A stretch of DNA of 41,602 nucleotides from Nonlabens dokdonensis (GCF_002162835.1 NZ_MAAX01000018.1:1-41602), one strand, 5' to 3'. Positions 1-8,930 are shown, counted from the first letter of the stretch. The notes: generated by a model from the letters alone, not told the origin. A program made the numbers and translations.

Positions 1-476
1 GAAGCTTGTGCTAGACCTAGAAGTCTAGGCATTTGACCAGCAGTAGGAGAGATGTCAGCACTAGAATTCTTTTGATCTATTAATCTTTTCCAGCTTCCAT
101 CTTCATTTAAACTATGCGTTGCAAAATGACCACCCATCTGTCGTCCAGCACTCATAGGTTCTTCATTAATATCAGTGTTTGCATAAAGTCCAGCAAAAAA
201 TTGCTGGATGTTAAGCTCACCTATGGCCATCATGAAAGTTTGATCACGGTAGTATCCACTCCTGAAATCACCATTTTCAAAAGAACGTGCCCATGCTAGT
301 TGTGGTAATTCTTTTCCATCACCAAAAATTCCAAACTTAGCTTTTCCTGTAAGTACTTCTCGACGACCTAGTAAGCTACATTCTCGACTGGTGACAGCAA
401 GCTTGTAGTCCTTGATAAGTTCTTCTTTGAAATCTTCTTTAGCTAGTTGTTGTGGTTCTTTCACTGTGTTTTGCAT
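1..476 (-). CDS. 2-oxoacid (branched-chain type) dehydrogenase E1, fused alpha/beta subunit, N-terminal part
   Basis: Partial gene: the ATG is at 476 and the frame stays open to the left edge, giving 158 codons. The translation contains KDYKLAVTSRECSLLGRREVL, then FRSGYYRDQTFMMAIGEL and PMSAGRQMGGHFATH, a block I recognise as the N-terminus of the thiamine-diphosphate-dependent E1 of Bacteroidota, in which alpha and beta subunits are usually one chain of roughly 650-700 residues. The enzyme decarboxylates branched-chain 2-oxoacids in the cytosol and feeds a lipoyl E2. No E2 is visible here; a dihydrolipoyl dehydrogenase (E3) lies at 15.4 kb but is not linked. A clear promoter in the 57-bp gap upstream (495-525) suggests transcription separate from the peptidase-like gene. 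Fusion to a beta domain is assumed from the family because the C-terminus is outside the window. Confidence 0.88.
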   Translation of the reverse strand, partial: MQNTVKEPQQLAKEDFKEELIKDYKLAVTSRECSLLGRREVLTGKAKFGIFGDGKELPQLAWARSFENGDFRSGYYRDQTFMMAIGELNIQQFFAGLYANTDINEEPMSAGRQMGGHFATHSLNEDGSWKRLIDQKNSSADISPTAGQMPRLLGLAQA

Positions 477-494
477 TGTTTTTGGGTCTTATCG

Positions 495-525
495 CAAAGG
501 TACGTTTTTAACCTTCTAATTACAA
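495..525 (-). promoter_or_regulatory. Bacteroidota-type promoter for the E1 gene
   Basis: Read on the minus strand, TTG (525-523), 20 nt, then TACCTTTG (502-495), matching the flavobacterial consensus TTG-N17-23-TAnnTTTG. The start codon begins 18 nt downstream at 476. It lies wholly in the gap after the upstream gene. Confidence 0.7.
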
Positions 526-533
526 TTGCAAAG

Positions 534-3359
534 CTAGTACCAACGGCGACTAAATAGTTTTACAAAAGTGTTAATGTCTAGAGTAACGATAAATCGTATT
601 TTCTCGTCGTAATTATCCTGTGCAATTTCCCAGCCGTTGTTGCTGTAAATAGGAAAATAAAATTCAAAAAAGTCTTGAAGTAAATTTAATCTGATTCCTG
701 AGTCATATACAAATTTTGCACTGCGACCTTTGTTTTTTACAAATCCAGCATCACCATAAACATGGATGTAATTCCATATACTATAGGATCCATTAACTGT
801 AGTGATCCATTGGTTTGCAAATGCTGGTTCTAGTTGAGATTTAAAACCACCTTCTGCTATGATTAACTGCTGTGAGAAAAGACCACTGTCTTCAGATCTT
901 CCGTAATAATTATAATCAAATAGGTAATCTGTAGGTCGATCTAGTGCAAATGAAAAATAATCACCACTGGATTGAGAATTATTAGTCAAAAAAGCACCAC
1001 CAAATGCTCTAAACTCTAGCTGCCTATTATTCTTAAATAATCTACGCCAGTTAAATCTATAAGTAGCCTTAGTAAATTGACTTGAGATTTCTGTTCCTAT
1101 ATTATAATTAAACACACGTCTCAGATTATTATCAGATTGCGCAAAATTAATTGCAAAAACATTGTAGTCCGGCTCATCCACTGGACTCAAAGGATTGCGG
1201 TCACGATCTACATAAACGTTTCTGAAACTTAAACTTTGCCTTTTATTACTTCTTAAATCTTCAGGACGGTATCCAAATTGTAACCATGCACTTCCTCTAC
1301 GGAACATTAAATCATCAGCATAAGAAAATGTGTTACCGCTTATTCCATATCGTACAGAAAATAATCGCTCTTCTCGATCTTGAATAGGGTGATTGTAACC
1401 TAAACTTATGGAGCCAACCAGTTTATTTGAATTTGTTCCATAACCAGGTTTGATACTATAACGTAAAGGTTTAGGAAGTAAATTACCGTTGTAAAACCTC
1501 GTTCCTAATGTAATACCATCGTAAATATTAAACTCAACATCAGGCATAAGAAATACTTGAGATCTTTCTGGATCTTCAATGTCTTTAAATAACCTAAACT
1601 CTAAAGGCCTGTTCAATGATGGAAAACTTTTAAGAGTTTTGTAATTATCTCTAGGGTTAAACTCACTGATAAGCCCTTCATGATTAATAGCTATTCTTGT
1701 AGCACGCTTTCGCGAAAGCGATATCATACTATCACTTTTAATTCCTTCTATCCATTTTTTAGTCACAATGCTATCCTCATTTAAGAGGTAAATAGGTACT
1801 GGAATTTCTAATAATGACTTATTTTTTATTTCAAAGGTGACAGAATCTTTATTCTTTTTTACTTTTTTTAATTTCCAATCTAGCCTTTTATGTGTCGTGA
1901 TATAATCATCAAAGAACCAGTCTATTTTTTTGTAAGTATTACTGCTTAAAATTTGCTTAAAATCTTCTGTATCTGTAAATTGAAGATGATTTGCAACGTA
2001 AAATTGTTGAATAGATTTTTCAACGCTTGACTCTCCTAAATAATCATCTAGAAATCTCCAGCCTATAGCTGCTTTAAATGGAATTGCGATTTGCTGATTG
2101 TATTTAACCAGCTTATCTGCTGGAGTGTTGATAGCCTCGTCGAGATTCTGTCTTGCGCTATTGAGATAAAGAAGCGCATAACTATCATTGAACTTTAGGT
2201 TTGCAGCATTAAAACCTCGTATACCCCAAATGTTACTTAATTTACCACCTATTTTAAGATCTGGATAATATGTTTTTTGATACTCCATCATTAAATAAGT
2301 AATGAGAGATTTTTCTATCCACGCCTGTTCTCTAGGATTTACGTGGATTCCAGTTTCTACCCATTTACGAGTTAAGGCTTTAAGTACTTTTATCTCATAG
2401 GTAAACCCAGCAGGAAAGGGATTTATAAAACTAGGTAATGAACTTAATCCATAAACTGGGTTTTCTCGGTAATAACGATCTGACACAAATAAGTTATCGT
2501 GAGGATAGCCTCCTAATTTATTCTGTAGAAAACTAGCTATGCGATCGTTAAAAACAACTTTAATTTCTAACGGTACACTTTTATCTTCAATATCGGTAAC
2601 AATATTTATACCTGGCACGCTATAGGTTTTATAAACATCTACGTCTTTAAGGATGTGTAGAACAGCCTCATAATAATTTTCACCTGTAAAGAGGTAACTA
2701 TTTCCATTGTTTTGAGGTGCTTCAATTTTTTTGGTAAGGTTACTAATTGCACGATGCGACGCTGGTAAGTGTAATGAAACTGAAAAATTCAATGGAGCAC
2801 CATGAAAATCATCTAAATCTTTATGAGAATAGTACTGGAAGGCACCATCTATAAACGGTGCAGGATGTAAATACCAGTATTTAAGGTTGTATTCTCCTTT
2901 ACTGTTCTTACCGTATTCTGTGAAATTATCTTCTGGTATTTTAGTAACATAATTTAATTCTACCGTGCGTGTTTCACCAGATTTAATAGGATTTGTGAAA
3001 GCAAGTTTGATAATATCTTGTTGCTCAGGTAAACGAGTTAATTTAATATCTTCATTGAGTTTACTACTAGCATCTATGGACGTGTAACCTCGCTCTTCTA
3101 CATTTGAGAATTGAAACCTATTTTTAAAATCTTCTGCAAATCTTATGGCAAGCGGCGTTTGATTTGAAGAAAACGCATTTGCCCAATCTAAAAGAATTAT
3201 ATGGTCCCATGTAGTGCTACTTTCATTATTAATTATCAATGTCTGTTTGATATTCAATTGATCGTTCTCACTATCTAGGGTAGCGATAATATTAGTGGTA
3301 TGCTGCGCATTTATGCAACAAGAAAACAAAAGCAAAATAAGTGCTAACTTCTTAATCAT
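534..3359 (-). CDS. M1-peptidase-like protein lacking zinc ligands, fused to an outer-membrane beta-barrel
   Basis: 941 residues with a signal peptide (about 1-18, ending INA|Q). The first ~500 residues resemble the gluzincin M1 aminopeptidase fold: a beta-sandwich N-domain, then a helical domain. At the catalytic site KALTRKW (327-333) sits where HExxHxW is expected. WIEKSLITYL (347-356) matches the family's WxNEGxATYL but has Lys350 where the third ligand Glu should be. All three zinc ligands are therefore replaced and I infer a non-peptidase role. From about residue 620 on, alternating aromatic/polar strands and a C-terminal ...RRWY end look like a surface-antigen-type beta-barrel in the outer membrane. 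The 16-bp palindrome (1705-1720) encodes SLSRKR near residues 547-552, between the two halves. No clear promoter seen. Function unknown; anchoring or handling of exported proteins is only a guess. Confidence 0.75.
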   Translation of the reverse strand: MIKKLALILLLFSCCINAQHTTNIIATLDSENDQLNIKQTLIINNESSTTWDHIILLDWANAFSSNQTPLAIRFAEDFKNRFQFSNVEERGYTSIDASSKLNEDIKLTRLPEQQDIIKLAFTNPIKSGETRTVELNYVTKIPEDNFTEYGKNSKGEYNLKYWYLHPAPFIDGAFQYYSHKDLDDFHGAPLNFSVSLHLPASHRAISNLTKKIEAPQNNGNSYLFTGENYYEAVLHILKDVDVYKTYSVPGINIVTDIEDKSVPLEIKVVFNDRIASFLQNKLGGYPHDNLFVSDRYYRENPVYGLSSLPSFINPFPAGFTYEIKVLKALTRKWVETGIHVNPREQAWIEKSLITYLMMEYQKTYYPDLKIGGKLSNIWGIRGFNAANLKFNDSYALLYLNSARQNLDEAINTPADKLVKYNQQIAIPFKAAIGWRFLDDYLGESSVEKSIQQFYVANHLQFTDTEDFKQILSSNTYKKIDWFFDDYITTHKRLDWKLKKVKKNKDSVTFEIKNKSLLEIPVPIYLLNEDSIVTKKWIEGIKSDSMISLSRKRATRIAINHEGLISEFNPRDNYKTLKSFPSLNRPLEFRLFKDIEDPERSQVFLMPDVEFNIYDGITLGTRFYNGNLLPKPLRYSIKPGYGTNSNKLVGSISLGYNHPIQDREERLFSVRYGISGNTFSYADDLMFRRGSAWLQFGYRPEDLRSNKRQSLSFRNVYVDRDRNPLSPVDEPDYNVFAINFAQSDNNLRRVFNYNIGTEISSQFTKATYRFNWRRLFKNNRQLEFRAFGGAFLTNNSQSSGDYFSFALDRPTDYLFDYNYYGRSEDSGLFSQQLIIAEGGFKSQLEPAFANQWITTVNGSYSIWNYIHVYGDAGFVKNKGRSAKFVYDSGIRLNLLQDFFEFYFPIYSNNGWEIAQDNYDEKIRFIVTLDINTFVKLFSRRWY
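1705..1720. repeat. Dispersed palindrome copy 1, CGCTTTCGCGAAAGCG
   Basis: Exact 16-bp palindrome inside the minus-strand M1-like gene, read there as LSRKR. Plus-strand flanks are A on the left and A on the right. Confidence 0.95.
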
Positions 3360-3488
3360 ATAAAAAATTGATTTGCCTTTGGTCAGAAAGTTGGATACTA
3401 TCGGTTGTACAGTTATGACATTTATAACACTTAACGTTACAGTATGTATAACATAACTATATAAACGTACTTAAAGTATATGTGGTTT

Positions 3489-4178
3489 TTAGAAATTAGG
3501 ACTTAAGCTGTATTTAGCATAAAACTCGTTGATGATGTTTACGGCTTCATCACTCGTATCTACTACGTGCAATAAATCTATATCTTCAGGAGAAATAGTG
3601 AAGAACTTTTTGTCAAGTGTGTTCTTGATCCAGTCTAAAAGTCCACTCCAGAAGTCAGTACCTACTAAGATGATAGGGAACTTTCCTATTTTGTTAGTCT
3701 GGATTAAAGTTATAGCTTCAAATAATTCGTCCAGAGTCCCAAAACCACCTGGCATCACTACAAAGCCTTGTGAGTATTTTACAAACATAACTTTACGAGC
3801 AAAAAAGTAATCAAAATCAAGACTTTTATCACTGTCTATATATGGATTGTCATGTTGTTCAAAAGGTAAAGTGATATTTAAACCTACTGAGGTACCACCA
3901 GCAAGGTGTGCTCCTTTATTTCCTGCTTCCATAATACCTGGTCCACCACCAGTAATAACACCATAACCGTTATCTACTATTTTACCAGCTATTTCTGTCG
4001 CTAGTTTATAGTAGTCATTTTCAGGTTTTAATCTAGCACTTCCAAAGATGGAAACACACGGACCTATACGGCTCATGCGCTCAAACCCCATTACAAATTC
4101 AGATAATATTTTGAAGGTAGCCCAGCTATCATTAGTCTTCTTTTCATTCCATCCTTTTTCTCTAGCTTCTTTTCTCAT
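3489..4178 (-). CDS. LOG family protein (Rossmann-fold nucleotide phosphoribohydrolase)
   Basis: 229 residues, cytosolic. It carries the two family signatures GGGPGIME (77-84) and PGGFGTLDE (143-151), which form the nucleotide-binding and catalytic site of lysine-decarboxylase-like/LOG proteins. Characterised relatives cleave the N-glycosidic bond of nucleoside 5'-monophosphates, notably cytokinin ribotides; the in vivo substrate in flavobacteria is not settled. Length is typical of the longer group, which has an extra N-terminal helix region. The gene stands alone, 129 bp upstream of the M1-like gene on the same strand and divergent from the SprT-like gene. A possible -7 box (TATGTTTG, minus strand 4242-4235) lies 57 nt before the ATG. 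Confidence 0.88.
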   Translation of the reverse strand: MRKEAREKGWNEKKTNDSWATFKILSEFVMGFERMSRIGPCVSIFGSARLKPENDYYKLATEIAGKIVDNGYGVITGGGPGIMEAGNKGAHLAGGTSVGLNITLPFEQHDNPYIDSDKSLDFDYFFARKVMFVKYSQGFVVMPGGFGTLDELFEAITLIQTNKIGKFPIILVGTDFWSGLLDWIKNTLDKKFFTISPEDIDLLHVVDTSDEAVNIINEFYAKYSLSPNF

Positions 4179-4234
4179 ATTTTCTCTACTACAATAATAT
4201 TTTAGTACTTTTTTATCAATCTATATCAAGCTTA

Positions 4235-4242
4235 CAAACATA
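4235..4242 (-). promoter_or_regulatory. Possible -7 promoter box for the LOG gene
   Basis: CAAACATA on the plus strand reads TATGTTTG on the minus strand, matching TAnnTTTG. No TTG element at the expected distance was found, so this is a weak call. Confidence 0.35.
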
Positions 4243-4362
4243 ACGACAATGAATTAAGAATCGTAAATTTTATAAAAAAATTTGTATGTAAAATTGCACC
4301 TGTAGAGTCTAGCTCAGTTGCCTAGATTTTAATATATTCCATCTTTTTTGAATTTTTACTAT

Positions 4363-4959
4363 ATGAGTGTTTTAAATAAATATTTGCCTCCAGTAGCTGT
4401 CTCACCGTTGACTGCTTTAATAGAGCAAAATAATATTCATTTAAAAATAGTTAATGAAAGAAAGACTAGACATGGTGATTATCGTAAGAATCAAGATGGC
4501 TCACATGTTATCACCATTAATGCAAATTTAAATAAGTATAGATTTACTATTACCTTAATTCATGAAATAGCTCATCTTATTGCGTTTCAAAAATATGGTA
4601 GATCGATAAAACCACATGGAGTAGAGTGGAAGTATACATTCCAGCAACTCATGTTACCATTTTTAAGACCAGAAATTTTCCCTACAGACTTATTACCTAT
4701 CCTTGCGAGGCATTTTAAAAACCCCAAGGCCAGTAGCGATACAGATGCAATGATGAGTGTAGCCTTAAAAAGTTATGATCCAGAAACTCATAAAAGCTAT
4801 ATCTTTGAATTGCAAGAAGGCGCAATTTTTTTACATTCTAACGGTAAGAAATATCAAAAAGGAAGTAAATTACGTAAGCGTTATAATTGCCTTGAAATAG
4901 ATTCTGGTAAGATTTATTTATTTCAGCCTAATGCACAAGTGGTATTAGTTAAAACTTAG
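4363..4959 (+). CDS. SprT-like zinc metalloprotease domain protein
   Basis: 198 residues from the ATG at 4363; an upstream in-frame TTG at 4348 adds five residues and is less likely. HEIAH (67-71) supplies two zinc ligands and the catalytic Glu. His85 in SIKPHGVEW fits the third ligand, and the whole layout (TLIHEIAH...H..W...F) matches the SprT/Spartan family. The C-terminal ~65 residues are basic and beta-rich. There is no four-cysteine zinc ribbon as in E. coli SprT, since only one Cys is present. Spartan relatives act in DNA-protein crosslink repair; whether bacterial SprT proteins do the same is not established. It lies 62 bp upstream of manC on the same strand, so cotranscription is possible. 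Confidence 0.85.
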   Translation: MSVLNKYLPPVAVSPLTALIEQNNIHLKIVNERKTRHGDYRKNQDGSHVITINANLNKYRFTITLIHEIAHLIAFQKYGRSIKPHGVEWKYTFQQLMLPFLRPEIFPTDLLPILARHFKNPKASSDTDAMMSVALKSYDPETHKSYIFELQEGAIFLHSNGKKYQKGSKLRKRYNCLEIDSGKIYLFQPNAQVVLVKT

Positions 4960-5021
4960 AGTGGTGGACACTTAAGGTTCTAAACGTTTCTATTTTAAAC
5001 AGTAGATTAAGTAAGCAAAGT

Positions 5022-6101
5022 ATGAAAAGTAATAATTATGCAGTCATCATGGCTGGTGGAGTAGGATCTAGATTTTGGCCAGTGAGTAAACAATCATTTC
5101 CTAAACAATTTCATGATATGTTAGGTTTAGGGAGATCATTATTGCAAATGACTTATGACCGTTTAAAAGAACAAATTCCACCTTCACAAATTCTCGTTCT
5201 TACAAATGCAGACTATGTCCAGTTAGTAAAACAACAACTACCTAAAGTGTCTATTGAAAACATAGTGGCAGAGCCAGCTATGCGCAACACAGCACCGTGT
5301 ATTTTACTTGCTGCTTTGAAAATTCAGAAAATGGATCCTACTGCAAATATGATCGTAGCACCTAGTGACCATTATATTGAGGAAGAAGATATTTTTAATG
5401 AAGACCTTACAACGGCATTTGATTTTTGTGATAAGAATAAGAATGCTTTGTTAACATTAGGTATACAACCTACTTCACCTAATACTGGTTTTGGGTATAT
5501 TGAATATAATCAAGAAGATGATCAACTTAAAAAAGTCTCACAATTCAGAGAAAAACCAGATCTTGAAACGGCCAAAAGCTTCATACAAGCAGGTAACTTT
5601 TTATGGAATGCCGGGATTTTTATATGGAATGTAGATGGTGTTGTTTCCGCTTTCGCGAAAGCGCAACCTCAATTAACTTCTCACTTTAAAAATGGATTAC
5701 CTGTATTTAATACTAGTGAGGAAAAAGAGTGGTTAGAAACAAATTACCCAAATGCTGAAAACATCTCAGTAGATTATGCCATAATGGAAAAAAGTGATGC
5801 TGTTTATGTGTTACCAGCAAGATTCTCTTGGAACGATCTTGGGACTTGGGGTTCTCTATATGACAAGCTTGATAAAAATGATAATAAAAGTGCAGTGGTA
5901 AATGCAGATTTGATGTCATTTAAATCTTGTGGTAATATGATAAGAACCGCTGCTGGAAAAAAAGTAATAGTGCAAGGATTAGAGAATTATATTATTGTAG
6001 ATGAAGACGATGTTCTAATGATCATACCTATTACCGCTGAACAAGAAATAAAAGAAATACGCAATCAAGCTATGGCAAAGTACGGTAATAATATAGGGTA
6101 A
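5022..6101 (+). CDS. manC: Mannose-1-phosphate guanylyltransferase (GDP-mannose pyrophosphorylase)
   Basis: 359 residues, cytosolic. Makes GDP-mannose from mannose-1-phosphate and GTP, a donor for polysaccharides and the precursor of GDP-fucose. The nucleotide-binding signature MAGGVGSRFWPVSKQSFPKQF is at about 10-30, followed by VAPSDHYI and the FxEKP motif (QFREKPD). The chain stops near 360 residues, so it is the single-domain form without the C-terminal phosphomannose isomerase of longer ManC/AlgA proteins. A copy of the 16-bp palindrome (5648-5663) encodes SAFAKA near residues 209-214, in a surface-type segment. Its TAA overlaps the ATG of the DUF389 gene by one base (TAATG), implying translational coupling. 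The gene is 21 kb from the polysaccharide locus but could supply it. Confidence 0.93.
   Translation: MKSNNYAVIMAGGVGSRFWPVSKQSFPKQFHDMLGLGRSLLQMTYDRLKEQIPPSQILVLTNADYVQLVKQQLPKVSIENIVAEPAMRNTAPCILLAALKIQKMDPTANMIVAPSDHYIEEEDIFNEDLTTAFDFCDKNKNALLTLGIQPTSPNTGFGYIEYNQEDDQLKKVSQFREKPDLETAKSFIQAGNFLWNAGIFIWNVDGVVSAFAKAQPQLTSHFKNGLPVFNTSEEKEWLETNYPNAENISVDYAIMEKSDAVYVLPARFSWNDLGTWGSLYDKLDKNDNKSAVVNADLMSFKSCGNMIRTAAGKKVIVQGLENYIIVDEDDVLMIIPITAEQEIKEIRNQAMAKYGNNIG
5648..5663. repeat. Dispersed palindrome copy 2
   Basis: Exact CGCTTTCGCGAAAGCG inside manC, read in frame as AFAKA. Plus-strand flanks are TTC before and C after. Confidence 0.95.
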
Positions 6102-7576
6102 TGGAGACGCAACAAACTAATAGTGAAACATCTTCAGATAATAACCTGAATACAAATCAACAACGCATTTCGGGAATATGGGAAAGTACGATGGCGTTTT
6201 TGCACGATTTACTGGATATACGACAAGATTCTGATAGAGATGAAACCATTGAAGCCGTAAGAAAAGATATCTCGTTTCAAGGTCATAATGCGTGGATTCT
6301 TATCTTCTCCATTTTTGTAGCTTCTATAGGATTAAATGCTGACTCTACCGCGGTCGTAATAGGAGCCATGTTAATATCTCCTCTTATGGGACCTATCGTA
6401 GGAATGGGATTAGGAACAGCTATTAATGATGACACTATGATGCGTCGTTCTTGGACTAACCTGCTAGTAATGGTAGGTTTATCTTTGCTTACCGCTTCGT
6501 TATATTTTTTAATTACACCTATAAAAGAAATTACCAGTGAGCTTGATGCTCGAACATTTCCTACCATTTTAGATGTACTTATTGCAATATTTGGTGGACT
6601 CGCGTTAATAGTTGCTAAAGCAAAGAAAGGTACGATCTCAAATGCCATCGCAGGTGTAGCTATCGCAACTGCATTAATGCCACCATTGTGTACAGCCGGT
6701 TTTGGGATTGCTACTGGTAGTTTAAAAGTTTTTGGAGGAGCGATGTATTTATTCTGTATTAATGCGGTTTTTATAGCATTAGCCACTTTTGTAGTTTGTA
6801 AACTACTTAAGTTTCCTATGGTAAAATATGCAAATCAAGCTAAGCGTAAACGTGTTTCTAGATGGGCAACAGCAATTGGAGTTTTTGTATTATTACCTTC
6901 AGTAGTTTTATTTTACCAGCTTTACTCTGCACAAGTAAAAGAAATAGCCGTAGATGAATATTTTAAAAATACGATAGATTATGTAGGGATGCGTCCTACA
7001 AAAGAATGGAATAAAGAGACTAATAAACTTGACATAGTAATGTTAGGAGAAATAGTTCCACAACCTACCATTGAAGCATGGAAAAATAAATTTTATACTA
7101 TTGAAGAACTAGAAGGAAGCGAGATTGAGTTTTTTCAGGGTTCTAAAATTCTATCTAATAATAATGATGACGTAGAATTAGTTCAAGAAGAACTCATAGG
7201 TCAAATGAAGCAAATTCAAAATAAAGATGTACGTATTGCGGCCTTAGAAAATGAATTACGTAGATTAAGTCAGCAAGGTAAAGACTTTGATATTATCAGT
7301 AAAGAAGTACGTTTCAATTATCCAGAGATAGCTAGTATGAGTTATGCAGAGTCTGTAAACAAGGACTTTATAACGCAAAGAACAGATACTATATCTGTTT
7401 ATAATATAGTTTTTAACGATACAACGCTAGCAGTAGAGAGAAGGCTTGACATCAAACAACGTCTAGCTAACTGGTTGCAGTACAGGTTGAAATCTTATAA
7501 CGTAAAAGTAAATGAGATAGAAAGAAGCGTTACAGGAACAGCTCATGATTCTTTGCAACAAATTCAAAGTAAATAG
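6101..7576 (+). CDS. DUF389 family integral membrane protein
   Basis: 491 residues. After a soluble N-terminus, six or seven hydrophobic helices lie between about 62 and 268, including the family core SIGLNADSTAVVIGAMLISPLMGPIVGMGLG (about 77-107) with the sequence AMLISPLMGPI that typifies DUF389. A C-terminal soluble part of about 220 residues includes a probable coiled coil around 360-390. Function of the family is unknown; transport or sensing has been guessed from topology only. The start codon overlaps the manC stop by one base, so both are made from one mRNA. It converges on the sensor-like gene, with only 20 bp between the two stops. Confidence 0.85.
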   Translation: METQQTNSETSSDNNLNTNQQRISGIWESTMAFLHDLLDIRQDSDRDETIEAVRKDISFQGHNAWILIFSIFVASIGLNADSTAVVIGAMLISPLMGPIVGMGLGTAINDDTMMRRSWTNLLVMVGLSLLTASLYFLITPIKEITSELDARTFPTILDVLIAIFGGLALIVAKAKKGTISNAIAGVAIATALMPPLCTAGFGIATGSLKVFGGAMYLFCINAVFIALATFVVCKLLKFPMVKYANQAKRKRVSRWATAIGVFVLLPSVVLFYQLYSAQVKEIAVDEYFKNTIDYVGMRPTKEWNKETNKLDIVMLGEIVPQPTIEAWKNKFYTIEELEGSEIEFFQGSKILSNNNDDVELVQEELIGQMKQIQNKDVRIAALENELRRLSQQGKDFDIISKEVRFNYPEIASMSYAESVNKDFITQRTDTISVYNIVFNDTTLAVERRLDIKQRLANWLQYRLKSYNVKVNEIERSVTGTAHDSLQQIQSK

Positions 7577-7596
7577 AGTTATTAAGTGATAACGTA

Positions 7597-8199
7597 TTAG
7601 TCAGTAGAGGTAGGACGGTAGAGAATTACAATTTGAATAATAATAGCGATAATAATAACTATCCATATTTCTAGTTGTGTCAATAAATCTACAGATTCCA
7701 TGGCTTTTTTACCTACTTGCATCTGTCTTTTTCCTTCGTTAATTTGAATATCGGCTAGTTGTAGAAGGTTATTATTAATACTATTCAATTGTGCGCTTAA
7801 TCGTGAAGAAATCGAAAGTTTTTCTGGAGTAGTAGCGTAGGAAGCTTCTATTGCAAATAGGGCTTCTATTTCTTCTTGAAGATTTGTAAAAACACGTTGT
7901 TCTTCCCTAGTTAACTTCGTTTCAGAAAATCCATCAATCAATTCATTAATTCTGTTTTTAGAGCCATTACCTTGTTTAAGGTATGTAGAGTCATTACCTT
8001 TTGCCAGCAATAATTCTTTTTCATGCACTTCTATTTGCATATCAAATATGTAGTCTTTTGCAATTAATCGATCTTCATATATCGAGGCAACAGAATCCTG
8101 TATGCGTTGATAGTTATTCCTATCTATAAAATTAGTAGCGATAATTAAAGCTACCACTAACAATAAACCCAAAGACCACTTAATTTTTTGACTAATCAT
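7597..8199 (-). CDS. Orphan four-helix-bundle (MCP sensor-like) membrane protein
   Basis: 200 residues. One membrane helix at about 8-24, a ~150-residue periplasmic all-helical segment rich in heptad-like spacing, and a second membrane helix at about 176-193, followed by only a few residues. This is the topology of a 4HB_MCP ligand-binding module, but no HAMP, signalling, kinase or cyclase domain follows, so the protein cannot itself be a full chemoreceptor. It may sense through a partner or be structural. No neighbour suggests a partner. It lies downstream of ppa on the same strand but is separated from it by a strong terminator, so it is probably transcribed independently. Confidence 0.7.
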   Translation of the reverse strand: MISQKIKWSLGLLLVVALIIATNFIDRNNYQRIQDSVASIYEDRLIAKDYIFDMQIEVHEKELLLAKGNDSTYLKQGNGSKNRINELIDGFSETKLTREEQRVFTNLQEEIEALFAIEASYATTPEKLSISSRLSAQLNSINNNLLQLADIQINEGKRQMQVGKKAMESVDLLTQLEIWIVIIIAIIIQIVILYRPTSTD

Positions 8200-8293
8200 A
8201 TATTAAATTTTATGTAATAAATATAATCACTACGAGCTCAATTATGGATTGTGTTAAAGCAATATTAACAAATCACAGTTTTCAATGACTAGC

Positions 8294-8331
8294 AAAAAAA
8301 AAGCTGATTCATCTCATGATGAGTCAGCTTT
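8294..8331 (-). terminator. Intrinsic terminator of ppa
   Basis: Arms at 8300-8313 and 8318-8331 (one wobble pair) form a 14-bp stem with a 4-nt loop. On the minus strand the stem is followed by a run of Ts (plus-strand A-run 8294-8302). It sits 40 nt after the ppa stop. Confidence 0.85.
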
Positions 8332-8370
8332 AAGTAATAGTTTAAATAATGTGTACGTATGACTTTAGAA

Positions 8371-8907
8371 TTATTTATTAAATTCTTTTTTGTAATCTTC
8401 AATTGCTTGATTTACGATAGCAAGTGCTTTGTCACGACCTTGGAACTCTTCTACTTCCACCGTTTTATTTTCTAATTTTTTATAATCTTGAAAAAAGTTA
8501 CGCATTTCTTTTTTCCAGTATTCTGGTAATTCACTTACATCATTAAAATGAGCTACAGACATATCGTTTGCAGCTACAGCGATAATCTTATCATCCATTT
8601 CACCACCGTCTAGCATTTGCATCACGCCTATAACTTTAGCTTCTACAAGGCACATAGGTACTATTTCTATTTGCGATAACACAAGAATATCCAGTGGATC
8701 TTGATCATCACAAAAAGTCTGAGGAATAAAACCATAATTAGTAGGATAATACATAGAAGAATAGATTACTCGATCAAGAATAAGCATTCCAGATTCTTTG
8801 TCTAATTCATATTTTGCCCTAGTATTTTTAGGGATTTCTATTATTCCAGTTACATGACCAGGAGCATCTGCTCCATAACTTACATCGTGCCAAGCATGTT
8901 TATTCAT
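8371..8907 (-). CDS. ppa: Inorganic pyrophosphatase (soluble, family I)
   Basis: 178 residues from the ATG at 8907. Hydrolyses pyrophosphate to phosphate in the cytosol, pulling biosynthetic reactions forward. The family I signature [11 protein letters not shown] is present with its metal-binding aspartates, preceded by [17 protein letters not shown] and [11 protein letters not shown], all standard. The frame extends upstream to an ATG at 8994, but that would add [10 protein letters not shown]... with the palindrome-encoded RFRESG, which the family does not have. The start at MNKHAWHDV fits better and leaves the palindrome (8949-8964) upstream of the gene. A candidate -7 box (8938-8931) supports this. 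A strong terminator follows the gene. Confidence 0.93.
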   Translation of the reverse strand: MNKHAWHDVSYGADAPGHVTGIIEIPKNTRAKYELDKESGMLILDRVIYSSMYYPTNYGFIPQTFCDDQDPLDILVLSQIEIVPMCLVEAKVIGVMQMLDGGEMDDKIIAVAANDMSVAHFNDVSELPEYWKKEMRNFFQDYKKLENKTVEVEEFQGRDKALAIVNQAIEDYKKEFNK

Positions 8908-8930
8908 CTTCTTTGTTTTTTTAGCGGCTG

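Noticed and set aside
114-299. Open plus-strand frame of 61 codons at the left edge
   Set aside because: It lies antisense to the 2-oxoacid dehydrogenase E1 reading frame, whose conserved protein sequence explains this DNA.
6283-6786. Long antisense open frame (167 codons) inside the DUF389 gene
   Set aside because: The plus-strand frame encodes conserved membrane helices; the antisense frame is a by-product of hydrophobic codon use and has no start context or family likeness.
7577-7596. Short inverted repeat GTTAT/ATAAC between convergent DUF389 and sensor genes as a terminator
   Set aside because: Five-bp AT-rich arms and no T-run; too weak to call.
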